A stretch of 64,000 bases of DNA, from positions 529,399-593,398 of the forward strand of contig CAUJNA010002157.1 of the NCBI GenBank assembly GCA_963377175.1. The letters are read 5' to 3'. The stretch is from Effrenium voratum (taxonomy: Eukaryota > Sar > Dinophyceae > Suessiales > Symbiodiniaceae). Below the pieces are notes generated by a model. The model saw only the letters and a program-made list of their open reading frames with translations, did not search any database and was not told the origin of the DNA. This document shows, one piece after another, positions 56,379 to 64,000 of the stretch. The stretch's first letter is position 1. Each line of letters starts with the position of its first letter. The position numbers and the translations under genes were made by a program.

Positions 56379-58620
56379 CTCTGATATCCTCTACGCAGGG
56401 AACTCTGCACTCATCTTAAACTGAGCATAGAATCTGACATTGGCAAACTGCACTCCAATAAGGAAGCCAGCATTCCAATTGGAAGTGGCCGCCGTCCGTT
56501 TCCATGACGACATGAGCAAAGCGAGCATTTCCCTGGACGACATAAGCAAAGCGAGCATCAAATGTCTGGCCGGCTGATAGGCAAAGGATGTAAGCTATGG
56601 TAAGGGATCCCCTAGTCAAAAAATATGTCATGGCGAGCCCGCCATTAAATAAACATAATCCATTCAATTCTCACAACTACCAAACGTGCCCCAGCCACGT
56701 GGCTCACAGTAGGTTTAGTTTTGCCAATCAAGTGCACCAAAACCAGTCTTGCTCCGATTAACCTGGCACAAATAGACATGTGGCCCCTGGCAAAGGGAAA
56801 CCACAGGGAACGGTTCACCAACTTTCTATCGGGTTTGCGATCGTTCTTTAGGAACTGAACAAAGAAGCACCCCGGCGGAAGCCTTCTTGCGGCTTGGTCA
56901 CTACTCGCAACTCGAAAAAAGCCCGACGGATGCGGCACATCCCACGTGCGCCTCGGGGAGGTCTTTCGCGAAGTGCTCGAAAAGCTGCGCCACGGACTTG
57001 GCGATCTCATGCCCTCGGGCAAGCTGTCGCTGGGACATCCCGGATGTGTAGGACCCGTGAAGCGGCGGTCGTTTGGTTGCCCTTCAAACCAACCCAAAGG
57101 GGACCCTCCAAAACCACAAAACCCATGGACAATGCGGGCCAGCTATGTGATGGGATTCGTCGTGGCACAAAAGGAAAACAACCAATTTCATGACCGGTGT
57201 CTCACATAGATGAACGCCTGGGAGTGATGCCCCCTTTCGTTTCAAAGGACAACCACGTTGTCTAAGGATAGGAGCTGGCATAGAAAAGGAAACGCCGATT
57301 GGACGGCTGAGACATCCCGACCGGAGCCTACAAAAAGAAGCAGTCAGTGGGTCGCGCTGCTGTTTCATGCAAGGCAGCAAGAAGCTACTGTGGCTGGCCC
57401 TAACATGCTCTACCAGCTCATGACGTTGTGCCTCCATGTGCAAGTGTTGCTACCCTCCCACATGCGAATGAGAATGTTCTCACAGTTCTTCCTGTCATCA
57501 CAGCACCTCACGAAAGCTGGCATACCTCAGCGTGGCTCAACATGTTGCGCTAACTCAAGTCTCATTGGACATTGGACAAGGAAAATTCGGGAGTCAACCG
57601 CAGCCTGCGGGTCTTGGACCCCCTCAATTGCGCAGGAATGATAACATTGTGCATGCTGCGCACTCACAAGAGTGAAAGTGCAACCGTTGGGAAACACGAG
57701 GCACAAGAATCCTCCCCTCGTGCCGATGGAAACTGTCTAGTGCAAAATGGTTCAAACAACGTCTAACGCCTCACAAATGGCCCTCCCACCGGAAGGATGA
57801 AAGCTGGCACCCCTGATCAAAGAAAACGCCTTGCCAAGGTATCATCTTCTCACTCTGCATGCAATCATACAAGACCGACAGTAAACAGGCAAAAGGTCAA
57901 AAGATGGCAAAAGGTGGGTTTTGAGGTGCCACTCTTAGGGTGCATCTGGCGGCTTCATGTTGTTTCAGGACCACACTGACTCCCCAAACCAGTATACAAA
58001 CAAAATCGAACTGGCTTCCCCCATAGGGATTTCTTGTATTGGATAGTCCAGAGCTCTGGTTTGTGTCAACATGCCATGCAAAATCCTGGCTCCACGAGCC
58101 GAAACCAGCCGCAGTTCCCACGTGCCGCGCCTTGTTCGCCGTGGCCATCGAAGACCCCAGCCAGCACGCGATCGGAGCCCAAAGGCATCACCAAAGTGGC
58201 GTCCTGCATGGCCAACTTGCGCCTCAAAAAAAACCTACGGGCCACTGGGCCTGGAATCCAACCATTGCGAGGCTGAGAATGCAAGATGTACGTGTAGTAT
58301 ATTTGCGAAGTGGAAGTTGTGCCGATGGCGATTGGCATAAACAAGAGCGACAACAGCAAGAGTGATAGGCAGTGATAGGTTGTGATGCCAGCGTAAAGTT
58401 CAATGCGCAAGCACAATTGCTTGCTTGGCTGGCGTGCATAACATTGGGCGCTGACATGGTGCAGGCCTTGCCGCAAATCTTTATGCTGCGCCAGGCTCAT
58501 GATCGTATTTGGGTTGCCAAACATCTGGTTCAACGAGGCAAGCCCTGGCTGCGACTGCGCCGGGGTCCTGGTTGATCCAGTCAGGGAAATGCCCCTTCTT
58601 CCCAGCAAGGCTGTCAGCAC
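48342..58620 (-). CDS. PP2C/PPM-family Ser/Thr protein phosphatase gene (partial)
   Basis: Eleven exons on the minus strand carry PP2C motifs in canonical order: KKGHFPDWINQ-DATLV, LAGVFDGHGEQG, HEIAKSVAQLFEHFAKDL, SERGTTATLALVDAKDRL, VLCAYVGDSRMIICH, ETTDHDVDEETERR, DARRVFLK-G, VPGLSMSRALGD and SAESEP. PP2Cs are Mg/Mn-dependent phosphatases that reverse Ser/Thr phosphorylation. The Asp of VFDGHG is one of the metal ligands. Exons 4-11 (54647-48342) join with consistent phase at all seven junctions. Between exons 3 and 4 at least one exon is missing. The C-terminal motifs (SDG-W, DN) were not found downstream. Three introns are complete inverted-repeat elements. One intron is GA-AG and another GC-AG. 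Exon 6 is the least certain. Confidence 0.9.
49088..49137. repeat. Inverted repeat AGGGGTGCCC / GGGCACCCCT
   Basis: A perfect 10-bp stem with a loop of about 28 nt in a PP2C-region gap. It may be a worn short element. Confidence 0.55.
49572..49623 (-). CDS. PP2C exon 10, GC donor
   Basis: 52 nt, phase 0 to 1: VRRMLVSGIDARRVFLK. It ends CAAAG|GCCTGG, a GC-type donor. The RVF.KG strand that normally precedes PGL.MSRA is split here and restored by splicing. Confidence 0.7.
50141..50275 (+). repeat. Degenerate AGCRGCAAGCGA minisatellite
   Basis: Irregular tandem copies of 7-14 bp motifs such as GCGGCAAGCGACGA, GCAGCAGGCGG and AGCAGCGAG, within PP2C intron 9. Confidence 0.75.
50782..50865 (-). 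CDS. PP2C exon 9 (TTDHDV)
   Basis: 84 nt, phase 0 to 0: VLFETTDHDVDEETERRRLR then LRHVNPGK, equivalent to the PP2C T.DH.p....E..R segment. It ends GGAAAG|GTCAGA. Confidence 0.8.
51523..51539 (-). CDS. PP2C exon 8 (17-nt microexon)
   Basis: GTGTGGCTTTTTTGAGG between the family C acceptor (ACCTAG) and a GTAAGC donor. Adds GVAFLR and keeps phase with both neighbours, fitting the variable strand after VGDSR. Confidence 0.55.
51540..51657 (-). mobile_element. PP2C intron 7 = family C introner
   Basis: A 118-bp interval, GTGAGGTCCACTAGTGCC...CTCTACTGGAGGACCTAG, matching the element at 22191-22302. The donor GTG is mirrored by a CAC at the other flank (possible short target duplication). The acceptor TAG is supplied by the inverted repeat. 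Confidence 0.85.
51658..51752 (-). CDS. PP2C exon 7 (VGDSR motif)
   Basis: 95 nt, phase 2 to 1, encoding GRVLCAYVGDSRMIICHNQV and a SEGKNG turn. Strong G/C third-position bias. It ends GGGG|GTGAGG, where the family C element begins. Confidence 0.9.
51833..51893 (-). mobile_element. Family F short element, copy 1
   Basis: On the minus strand GACTTTAACTTG...GTATTCCACTAAACC...AAAAAAGTTAACC, ending near TTGTTGCAG. Shares order and spacing of blocks with 61870-61943. It lies in a PP2C intron. Confidence 0.6.
52468..52590 (-). mobile_element. Family B short TIR element, copy 3
   Basis: ACCATGGGTCAAATTCC...TTTTGACCCACAGCCAT, with the core CACCTACCCCAAAATGGTAC. It lies in the PP2C intron between exons 6 and 7, in antisense orientation to the gene. 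Confidence 0.75.
53411..53509 (-). CDS. PP2C exon 6 (uncertain insert)
   Basis: 99 nt between the family E element and a good GTGAGC donor, phase 2 to 2. The translation (SFRLPMSSGSFHVQPQAVAP...) has no counterpart in typical PP2Cs and contains a GGCTCCTTTCATGTC duplication. It may be a lineage-specific loop, or the intron may be longer than drawn. Confidence 0.35.
53510..53614 (-). mobile_element. PP2C intron 5 = family E introner
   Basis: A 105-bp interval, GTTGCCCAGTGGGT...ACCCACTGGGCATGTGAG. The 12-bp ends TGCCCAGTGGGT / ACCCACTGGGCA (53516-53527 and 53601-53612) are perfect inverted repeats lying within a few bases of both splice sites. Confidence 0.85.
53615..53720 (-). CDS. PP2C exon 5 (GTTATLALV)
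   Basis: 106 nt, phase 1 to 2. GLDSERGTTATLALVDAKD matches the conserved SG(S/T)TA-x-x-A-L-(V/I) strand. It ends CTCCCA|GTTGCC at the start of a family E element. Confidence 0.85.
54585..54647 (-). CDS. PP2C exon 4
   Basis: 63 nt after a strong acceptor (CTGCCTGCTTTACCACCTAG). Reads AEAKLFAMALGSLSNSFAWL and ends CTCA|GTGGGC in phase 1, which fits the next exon. Confidence 0.55.
56311..56379 (+). repeat. (ATG)n microsatellite, about 22 copies
   Basis: Perfect trinucleotide array within the PP2C intron between exons 3 and 4. The poly-Asp frame it creates is an artefact. Confidence 0.95.
56946..57013 (-). CDS. PP2C exon 3
   Basis: 68 nt, phase 1 to 0, encoding HEIAKSVAQLFEHFAKDLPE and AH, the helix that follows the VFDGHG strand. 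About 78% G/C third positions. The plus strand is also open here but is read as a shadow. Confidence 0.7.
58122..58203 (-). CDS. PP2C exon 2 (VFDGHG motif)
   Basis: Encodes DATLVMPLGSDRVLAGVFDG then HGEQGAA, with the metal-binding Asp of VFDGHG. It ends GGCAC|GTGGGA in phase 1. Confidence 0.9.
58568..58620 (-). CDS. PP2C exon 1 (NQ of the NQD motif), GA donor
   Basis: Reads ADSLAGKKGHFPDWINQ and ends at ACCAG|GACCCC. The next exon begins GACGCC (DA), so splicing restores NQDA. The border is AG|GA...AG|GA, a non-canonical class known from dinoflagellates. Further 5' exons are likely. Confidence 0.7.
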
Positions 58621-61169
58621 CTGCCTGGCGGACGAGTTGCGCCAGGTGTCAAACAATCCGTCGCATTCATTAAATTGGGAGCCAACCAAAATCAATAAGA
58701 AACCAACCAGAAGGCAACTCAACAATGATTTAGCAACTCACAAACTGGAAAATCACAAAAAACAACAAGCTCCAGGAAAGCTATTATGTGATCGCGGGGC
58801 TGCAGTTGACTCAAGCACAGCCCCATCCGTCAATCGAATGAGTCTTTGTCGCAGATTCAGCATACTTCTCAACGGTCGCCAAGTACCGATGGGGTCTCTC
58901 AATGTGCCTGTGTGCTGAAGCCTTGTTGCATCAATGAGGTCGTGTCCCACACGCACCTTCAAGGGGGACCAAGTGTGCCATTCATTGCCGGGCTGAATGC
59001 TTGAAATCTATACACCCATATGCACTGGAGTGTCGAAACATTCAAGATGGAGGCTACTACATGGGGCCAGCCTCATTTGGGCAATGTAGAACACATGACC
59101 ATTGCGGAGCTGTAGGTTTGAATGCCACACGTACAATCGCACTAGCGCGTCCCTTTCCTGAGCTGCTTTGGGATGAGCTATCTGAGCTCTCCGAGATGCC
59201 TTCAGATTGGCTCTCTCTCGTTTGAAGCTTTGGCGGCATGGCACCCAGTGACTACGCAACCTGACTTACAACCAGAGCCTACAAACTAGGAACATGCAAG
59301 TGGTTGTTGGATGTTCCAAGGACCGCGCTGTAGTGTTCCGTTTGGCAATGCCCGCTAGCGCCGTGCTAGCGCGGAGCCATAGCGCGCGAAAGTGCCTGTG
59401 TTTTTTGCTCTTTTGCCAGCCACTCTAGTATTGTTGCAGAAGGGGCCACTCGCAGGATGCATAAAAACATCCGCATCTCACGTCCTACGTCCCTCCTAGA
59501 GGAGACAAGAATGAACATGGGCTTTGGCTTTGGCCAGCATGCAAGCCAACTGCAAGATTTCCCGCCCTAGCGCCCAGCGCTGCCGGTGGGATTTGCATGA
59601 TTTATGTGGGGGCCCGCCTCATCCAGAAAAGGAAAGCACAAGAAGAAGCACGAACTACTAACATCCTGAGCGGGCCTTCTTGACCGGCAGCCACGTGTTC
59701 GCAGTGATCTAACTTGTTTTTGCGCGGCAAGGACAACTTGGCATACAACAGGTGCAAATGCAGCTGTGTGCTGTTGTCGCTGCTGCTGCAGTTGCTGCCG
59801 GTATTGTCGATGTGCTGGTGCTGGTGCCACGCCGACGGTTCATGCTGCCAGCCGCTGCCAGCCGCTGCTGCTCATGCAGCAGCAAGCTATTTCCAAAGGC
59901 ACACGCGAACTCCCGTCCGCGCGAAGCCACATTAGAGTTTTTGTTCCTCGCAGTGATCATTTGCGACGCGACTGGCATGCGGCTTGCGCGGGCATTTTTG
60001 CCTGATTGAACACGGTTTAGCCTTAGAAAGCGACTGCGCAGCAGTTTATAAGTCAGAGACCCGACAGCGCGGCCCCCACAACGACCCCAAACTCAAAGGG
60101 TCTGCGCAAAACGCCTTACCAGTTGTCGGCGGGTGGGGGGCCCTGATGGCAAACCATGTTGAACAATGCCCTGCGCGGGATCCCCGTCTGCCCTCGATCA
60201 TGAGCGCACGCACGGCACATGTGAGCAGCACACTTTGTTCACATGCCTCAAAGCATAGCACTGCGTGAAACGAGATGCCAGCCCAGGCAATGCGCAACCC
60301 CCCAGGCAGGTGCAACCCCCTAGGCTGGCGAGGCCTTCTTCTTCTGTGAAGAAGTGAAGAAGGACCAGCAGAGCCGCCAACGTGGAAAGGCGTAAGCGCG
60401 CGCAGAAGCAATGGCAAGATAGGGAGCGGAGGGTGGGGAACAAAGAACATGCGAGGATCTTCGGGCAGAACATTCGAGCCAGACAGCCTCTGGAATCGAG
60501 TCAACGCACCCCCACGCAAAAGCGACGAATGCAAACATTCATGTTTGCATTCAGGATCGCAAATCGTGCGGGCCAAAGACGTTAAAGATGCACATGCCCA
60601 AGCGAAGGTACAGTTCTGTTGTGTAGTTCAGGGCGTATCTCTTGATCACTTATCTTATCCCGGAGAAGAGTGGGCCAAAGGTACACTGTGGCAAGCTTGG
60701 AGAAGTCTGTTTTGAGGATGCAGGCGTTTCAGGATGCAGGCGCTTATCAGAGCACATCCAGCACGGCTCAGGGCTGACAAACTCAAGTCAAGGCCGACAA
60801 ACAAGCCAGGACAAATTAGTTGATTCACAAATCATCTGCAGAGGAATCTTCAATCATTCGCCTGTCATCGAGGAATCTCCAATCGGAACCTTCGCTCTGA
60901 GAGACCTCCTGCTACCCCAGAGCTCGACTAAACTTGTCAGAAGTCATGAAGTTACCCCCAGGGCATTGGCTGCCGAGGAGATTACCCCCAGGCTTTGGCT
61001 CCCGCGGAGGGGCAAGAGTTACCAAAACCATCCCTCACGGGCTTGGATGCTCGCCGCTTGCCACGCACAAGTGTTGTCCTGTATGGAACAGCCAGCTGAG
61101 CAAAATAAGTGTTGCCAACGCCAATGGTCTTGGACACTATGATTCATGATACTTCAAATGCTTCCAATT
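58621..61169. other. No confident gene; CTG-rich stretch and small duplications
   Basis: Holds a CTG/CAG-rich stretch at about 59760-59885 and a 17-bp tandem duplication (GGATGCAGGCG at about 60716-60745). Also present is a spaced duplication (TTACCCCCAGG at about 60953 and 60984). A plus frame at 59001-59225 ending in LSELSEMPSDWLSLV reads like protein but lacks codon bias. Missing 5' exons of the PP2C gene may lie here. Confidence 0.45.
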
Positions 61170-61255
61170 GATTAAGACCCCTGGGAAAAATAAATATACA
61201 TATTTCCAGTAGTGAAATCGATTCCCTTTCAAACCAACAGAAGGAAAACAATAAA
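61170..61255 (+). repeat. Dispersed repeat family H, copy 2
   Basis: CATATTTCCAGTAGTGAAAT...GATTCCCTTTCAAACCAACA matches 19138-19205. Confidence 0.55.
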
Positions 61256-61371
61256 TTTTCTTAAGCAAATGGAAGATTAGCATCCCCTGCGCACTGACTA
61301 CAGCAAATGCCCCAGCCCGCCTGTAGCTTGGGCTCCCTGCCTGCGTGAAACCGCCGGGAACCGCCGGGGGC

Positions 61372-61461
61372 GCCAGTGAACATCCCAATCCCCACTAAAA
61401 TAGACTAAAATGGAGGTGCACCTACCCCAAAATGGTAGCATTGGTGTTGACCCACAGCCAT
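61372..61461 (-). mobile_element. Family B short element, copy 4 (truncated)
   Basis: GAACATCCCAATCCCCACT...GGTGCACCTACCCCAAAATGG...TTGACCCACAGCC. The end carrying CCATGGGTCA is missing. Confidence 0.65.
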
Positions 61462-61654
61462 GTCTCAAATTTACTACTCAACCTTTCCCCCCCCTGCGAA
61501 CATATGTTTGACTCTGGTCCACACTTAGTGAACCTTAAACTCCAAAAAACACAATCCGGTCTGTTTTCATTTCTCCCGCGCGCCCTTTTTGGCGGCGTTG
61601 GTTGGGTTGGTTGTCACCCAACTATCAAAAAGCCTGGCAAGAAAAGTCTGAGTT

Positions 61655-62517
61655 CTTTGCTGATGCCAGCGTAAGGTTCATCACAGAGATATCCTGCATC
61701 GTAATGATGTTGGCTAACCACATGGGGAGCAGTGCCAGCCAGCTAACCCGGAAACTGACGGTTTGTCGCTCGACCCAATTCTTGTGGTCCACGAAGCATT
61801 GCTGTGCCACCACCGGGGTGTTGGGATCTGAGGGAACGATGCAAGGCCCTGAAACCTCGCTTGCTTTCTGCTCCCCTGCTAAAAGTTTAACTTTTAGGGG
61901 TTTAATGGAAAACCCATTAGTTGGCAAAAGTTAAAGTCCTAACATCCAAGCAAAATGCACCAAAGAAACGCATGAGGTAGACTGCGCGCTGAAGCCCCAA
62001 GAACAGCCGGTCCAACTGTCTGTGAAGACACCGCCCCACAGCATGCAAAAGGCTGGCTCGAACCCGCCACACTGGGCACCGCTGTGTTCAATCTGCTGTG
62101 TGATGGTTGCCATCCGGGCTTTGTAAGCCTGTGTAGCAGATGAATAGACATCTTGTGCATAGCACGCCGTGATCGTCTGGAATACATACTTGTCACCTGC
62201 AGTCCGATAAGTGGGAAAGCCGATCAAGTTGCTCAGAGATAGAACTAGATTCTAACAAATGGCCACGCAAAGAGCGGTTGACCAAACATTGGGCTTATCA
62301 GAAGGCTTATCAGAACATCGCAAGATGCAAGGGCTGAATAATATCGAAATATATCGAACAAAGGAACCTCATCCTTGAGATCCAAATACAGCATCCCTGG
62401 GCACACATTTGTCACTTGAAAACCTTTTTTGGTACCTGCCGTACATTGCCGGCCTGCGTCGTCAGTCTGCCTCAGTTCAAAGGCAGGGCACCACTCGTCA
62501 AAAGCAACTTGGAACAA
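61655..62517 (-). CDS. Candidate multi-exon gene, unknown protein
   Basis: Exon 62436-62517 follows TGTCGGCATGTTTCAAG and reads VAFDEWCPAFELRQTDDAGR. It ends GGCAG|GTACCA and joins in phase to 61944-62196 (acceptor TATCGGACTGCAG), which reads DKYVFQTITACYAQDVYSSA and GAQCGGFEPAFCMLWGGVF. A family F element interval (61870-61943, GTTAGG...TTTTAGCAG) separates it from a third open stretch containing PCIVPSDPNTPVVAQQCFVD and a hydrophobic segment (VSWLALLPMWLANII). Cys/aromatic-rich; possibly secreted or membrane-associated. Third-position bias is modest (about 55-61%). No family is recognised. Confidence 0.35.
61870..61943 (-). mobile_element. Family F short element, copy 2 (introner-like)
   Basis: GTTAGGACTTTAACTTTTGCC...CCCCTAAAAGTTAAACTTTTAGCAG has GT-AG ends and the inverted blocks GACTTTAACTTTT / AAAAGTTAAAC. 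It lies between two candidate exons. Confidence 0.65.
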
Positions 62518-64000
62518 CTTGAAACATGCCGACAACAATACAGGTGCATCCGGCAGCCTATGCTTGCAGCTCTCTCAAGATCATTCGACTCCAATCTGTC
62601 CGAAGGAGCACACCTTGAGAACTGCCTACAGCTGACAAGTTGTCTTCGAGAAAACCTTGACAGCCTGCGATCTGGGCTCAGGACATGCCAGAGTGCACAT
62701 CCCTGCAACATGCAGCCGAACAACGAAACAGGCAAACAGGCTGGTGCGCGCAAGACAATTTTTCATGCAGACCTGTTTCGACAAGTTGTTGCAACCGTTT
62801 GGGCCAGCCGACAAACAGCCTCTCCCTGAAACACTTGCGGTCTACTACAGCACCTGCTTGCTCACTTTAAAGGGGCCGCCTTGACATTGCAGAATTTGTC
62901 CCTAACACATCAAACTTCCCATCATGGTCTTGTCAAAAGGCTTGGAACCAACGCTGGCAAGGGTGCGTTTGAAACACGCCTCCACCTTTAGCCCACCCCG
63001 AAGCGTTCAATTGGCAAGCCTCGAACGCCTTTCCCCGCTTGCTTTTTAGAAGCCTTTCTCAGGGCCCCCGGCGAGAAGGGCGGGGCCTGGCATTCCATTG
63101 GAAGCGAAAAGCCAGAAAGGGAAGGTGAACCAAGAAAACTCGAATTTGGCATAGAATTTCTTCCACTTTTTGTAACCTTCCCTTTTTCTTGAAGGGAATC
63201 GAATTTGCAGGCAGGAAAAAACTTTAATTCTCTTCAAATAGAATGTTGCAATTGATTCTTTTCTATTTTGAATTTTGGAAGGTGAACCAACAAATTGCGA
63301 ATTAAAGATAGTAACCAAGACATAACAAGACATTGGCAATCTGAATTGAAACCCTTCGCATATGTTCATCGCCCAACTGTGAAAATTATCCAGCCGTCAG
63401 AATTCAAATATGGCCCCATGAGCTGGGACTATCGATTTGACTCGCACGGGAAATAAAGGGCTTTGAAGCTCACCCTGGAATGGTGCCCCTTGTATTGCTC
63501 TGTCTTTTGGGGGAGGGTGATGTTATATGCAGGACTTAGTTCAGAAAGCAGGCAACAACCATAACAACACGAGTTACCAACACCACAACCACAACGGGGG
63601 GCCAAACACATACTTTGGAGCAACCATCAAGCCTTTGACCCGAAAATTCGACAATCAAGAAAAAGCGCAACCCCCTGCCAACCCACCCGCGGCACACCTC
63701 CACATCTGGTTCCATGTGGCTTGGCCTGGGAACAAAACATCTGTTCACGTTGCAAACGGCAACCTACGGTGGATTCCCCTGACATATTGCAAGTCAACCA
63801 ACCACAAGCCATGGGAATTTGCAGGGTTTCCTTGGTTCCCCACTTGCAACTTTAGCCAGTGATCAACCACACAACTACATCTTGCTTCGAGCAACAGTTC
63901 GAAGCAAGAGTCTGGAACATGGATAGTCCATCGTCACGTTGCTTTGATCAGCCAAAGATCACACTCCTTCATGCGCCGTGAACACTTTGATGCCAATCAG
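62518..64000. other. No confident gene
   Basis: A 137-codon plus frame (62416-62829) overlaps the unknown minus gene but has no codon bias. AT-richer sequence lies at about 63120-63320. No element family was recognised. Confidence 0.4.

Noticed and set aside
58566..58584. TCCTGGTTGATCC, like the 5' end of 18S rRNA
   Set aside because: Only 12-13 bases match and the segment is the reverse strand of PP2C exon 1.
62416..62829. 137-codon plus frame as a gene
   Set aside because: Chance-level length, no third-position bias, and it lies opposite a better-supported minus-strand exon.
1..64000. Dinoflagellate spliced-leader relic (CCATTTTGGCTCAAG)
   Set aside because: No match of useful length was seen on reading; near misses such as CATTTTGGCTTC at about 27418 are too short.

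Overview
This is a gene-poor, repeat-rich nuclear window from a eukaryote. There are no operons, Shine-Dalgarno sites or long prokaryote-like reading frames. Coding sequence can be recognised only as short exons (about 15-130 bp). They have a strong G/C third-position bias and sit among kilobases of simple repeats and small inverted-repeat elements. Some introns use GA-AG or GC-AG borders, and several introns are themselves short terminal-inverted-repeat elements (introners). This combination points to a dinoflagellate, probably a Suessiales/Symbiodiniaceae-type genome. That placement is inferred; no spliced-leader relic or rRNA was seen.

Two genes can be assembled with confidence, both on the minus strand. 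(1) A PP2C/PPM-family Ser/Thr phosphatase runs from about 58.6 kb down to 48.3 kb. Its hallmark motifs NQD, VFDGHGE, GTTATLALV, VGDSR, TTDHDV and PGLSMSRALGD occur in canonical order on 11 short exons. From 54.6 to 48.3 kb every junction keeps reading phase. The last metal-binding motifs (SDG-W and DN) were not found. (2) A jacalin-like lectin-domain gene runs from 42.99 kb to 37.48 kb in six phase-consistent exons, and probably continues. Its introns hold an array of a 9-bp unit (38.4-38.7 kb), a microsatellite cluster (40.2-41.2 kb) and a small hAT-like MITE with an 8-bp target duplication (42.35 kb). Just past its last recognised exon lies a roughly 7.9-kb (CAAG)n-derived satellite (29.5-37.4 kb) with 88/89-bp and 356-bp higher-order periods.

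Layout. 1-6 kb: no convincing gene, minisatellites. 6.3-6.6 kb: two minus-strand exon candidates, one PDCD5-like. 7.15-13.6 kb: plus-strand exon candidates, several flanking inverted-repeat elements. 14.3 kb: a tRNA-like gene with an oversized anticodon loop. 15.8-16.8 kb: isolated exon candidates. 19-27.6 kb: many inverted-repeat elements plus an RRM-like exon (20.8 kb) and a Cys/His-motif exon (24.6 kb). 29.5-37.4 kb: satellite. 37.5-43 kb: lectin gene. 43-48 kb: mostly empty. 48.3-58.6 kb: phosphatase. 61.6-62.5 kb: an unrecognised minus-strand gene candidate.

At least seven families of about 75-150 bp elements with 10-18 bp terminal inverted repeats recur. In several copies the ends coincide with GT...AG splice borders. 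Three introns of the phosphatase gene are exactly such elements. This is the most interesting signal in the window: direct sequence evidence for intron gain by transposable elements.
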